Below are positions 62,826-64,000 of a DNA stretch of 64,000 bases, in pieces (positions within the stretch are counted from its first letter, which is position 1; each line of letters starts with the position of its first letter). The stretch is from Buddleja alternifolia (Eukaryota; Streptophyta; Magnoliopsida; Lamiales; Scrophulariaceae). A program made the position numbers and the translations under genes. Below the pieces are notes generated by a model. It ran no database searches. It was given only the letters and a program-made list of their open reading frames with translations, and was not told the DNA's origin. The stretch lies in assembly GCA_019426215.1 (NCBI GenBank), contig CM033391.1:6002708-6066707 (forward strand). Reading direction: 5' to 3'.

Positions 62826-64000
62826 TGAGCCGAGATTAAGGTGGTTTAAAATCAAAATCATCGGTATTGAATATTATTGGCTCAAATTCAGCTCATAAAT
62901 GTTTTTTTCCTCTAGATTGGCTCAAAGTTAGCTCACACTTATTACGAACTTTGGACTTGTATCCTTCCGGCTCACACTATCCATTTTTCTCAAAGTAGTA
63001 TTCAATAAAATACATAATAAGATATTAATTTATAATAATACACTAAATAAAATTTACGGAAATAAATATATACAATTTCGAAGTTTTATTATTGAAATCA
63101 TGAGCTTTACGATAATGATTAGTAAACTCTCAATATATATGAAATGATATAAAAAAAATTGAAAGTCGTTTCAGGGTCTTTTTAAAAAGAAAATTTTACA
63201 ATAACGTATGCATTTAATCCACTTAGGTCACATATAAGCTTAGCTCAAAAGTAATTGAAAAAATTGTTAAAACCCCCTAAAGATAAATTTTAATATCATA
63301 AAAACCCATGAAAATATTTTTCAATCCAAAAAACTCATTCCGTCAACTTTTCATTCAAAAACCCCCAACATGTAGGGTTAATAAATTTATGAACTTAAAC
63401 GCCCTTAGCATTCTAAATTTAAAATTAATCAATTGTAGTTTTTCGAATGAAAATTTAGTGTATGAGGGGTGTTTTGATTGAACAGTAATTTTAGGGATTT
63501 ATTGGGTAAATCACACTTTTCGTCCAATAAATATGTGTATGTTCAATTTTAGTCTCAATCTTTAACGAATGCCTCACATTGATTGGATACACATTTGTAC
63601 CGTAAACTTTTATTGAATAAAACAATATGATTGTTTTTCCAAAAAAGTAAAATATGTGTTCAACAATATGAGATTTTAACAATTGATTTCAGATTGAATA
63701 TTAACTATTAAGTAGTGTGATGCATCTTTCGGCCCTAATTTACAACTACAATTCATTCCACTTTCAAATTGCACTTGTTCAATCAATACCAAATTTCGAA
63801 ATTGAATTTGCCATAAATTCTTATCCCTTATTAGTTGTAACTTGTAACATGGATGATTATCCCCCCCCCCACCCCCCCACCCCACATTAAACTTGGATCA
63901 ATCAGAATTCTTGGTCCTGGTCTATAGGAGAATCATCTCTGATAATCAATACTATTAAATAAAATATGAGATTCCTAGAATAACTACTTGTGCTGTCAAA
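62826..64000. other. Intergenic DNA, no gene recognised
   Basis: AT-rich with three GGCTCA(A/C)-type repeats around 62880-62980. No coding signal. A C-tract lies at 63861-63884. Confidence 0.5.
63861..63884 (-). repeat. C-tract (G-rich on the minus strand)
   Basis: Runs of 10, 7 and 4 C separated by single A bases. The complementary strand has enough G to form a G-quadruplex. Slippage here could also make the exact length uncertain. Confidence 0.8.

Noticed and set aside
63240..63530. Possible MITE with CCCCTAAA/TTTAGGG-like ends
   Set aside because: The inverted similarity is short and no target duplication is visible.

Overview
This is nuclear DNA of a flowering plant, almost certainly a eudicot. 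It is very AT-rich between genes, has GT-AG introns and plant-type host genes, and is packed with plant transposon families (MULE, hAT, CACTA, Ty1/copia, LINE remnants, tRNA-derived SINEs). The species cannot be named from the sequence.

Three intact host genes and one probable small peptide gene can be modelled. (1) CDC48/p97 AAA-ATPase, 2061-7343 (+), nine exons, 806 codons, with every splice junction in frame. (2) A possible secreted-peptide precursor, 9809-10126 (-), 105 aa. (3) A plastid-type DnaJ zinc-finger protein, 14936-18078 (+), four exons, 162 aa. (4) Cytosolic ribosomal protein L11 (uL5), 25376-27540 (+), five exons, 181 aa, with a telo-box upstream. These are housekeeping genes (ubiquitin-dependent segregase, plastid zinc finger, translation) and do not form a pathway.

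The rest is layered mobile DNA. A MULE copy occupies 1-1930 and ends about 130 bp before the CDC48 start codon. A related, decayed MULE (32180-35930) lies head to head with a plant-mobile-domain (PMD) pseudogene (30205-32135). A foldback MULE MITE with an 11-bp target duplication sits in CDC48 intron 7. A nearly intact hAT element (21066-25042) has a three-exon transposase broken by a single missing base. A CACTA MITE (13115-14454) carries a nested hAT MITE, and a second, unfilled copy of the same MITE (46955-47382) interrupts a FAR1/MULE-type transposase relic. A complete but inactive copia element (36042-41434) has 279-bp LTRs and a GATTC target duplication.

The right third (about 48-64 kb) has no intact gene. 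It holds an inverted duplication of about 470 bp carrying the same SINE in both arms, an AT-rich dispersed repeat family with an empty/filled MITE site pair, an orphan last exon resembling COQ5, a possible orphan first exon resembling a TFIIIC WD40 subunit, and a 1118-bp Pack-MULE-like element with 37-bp perfect TIRs and a 9-bp target duplication.
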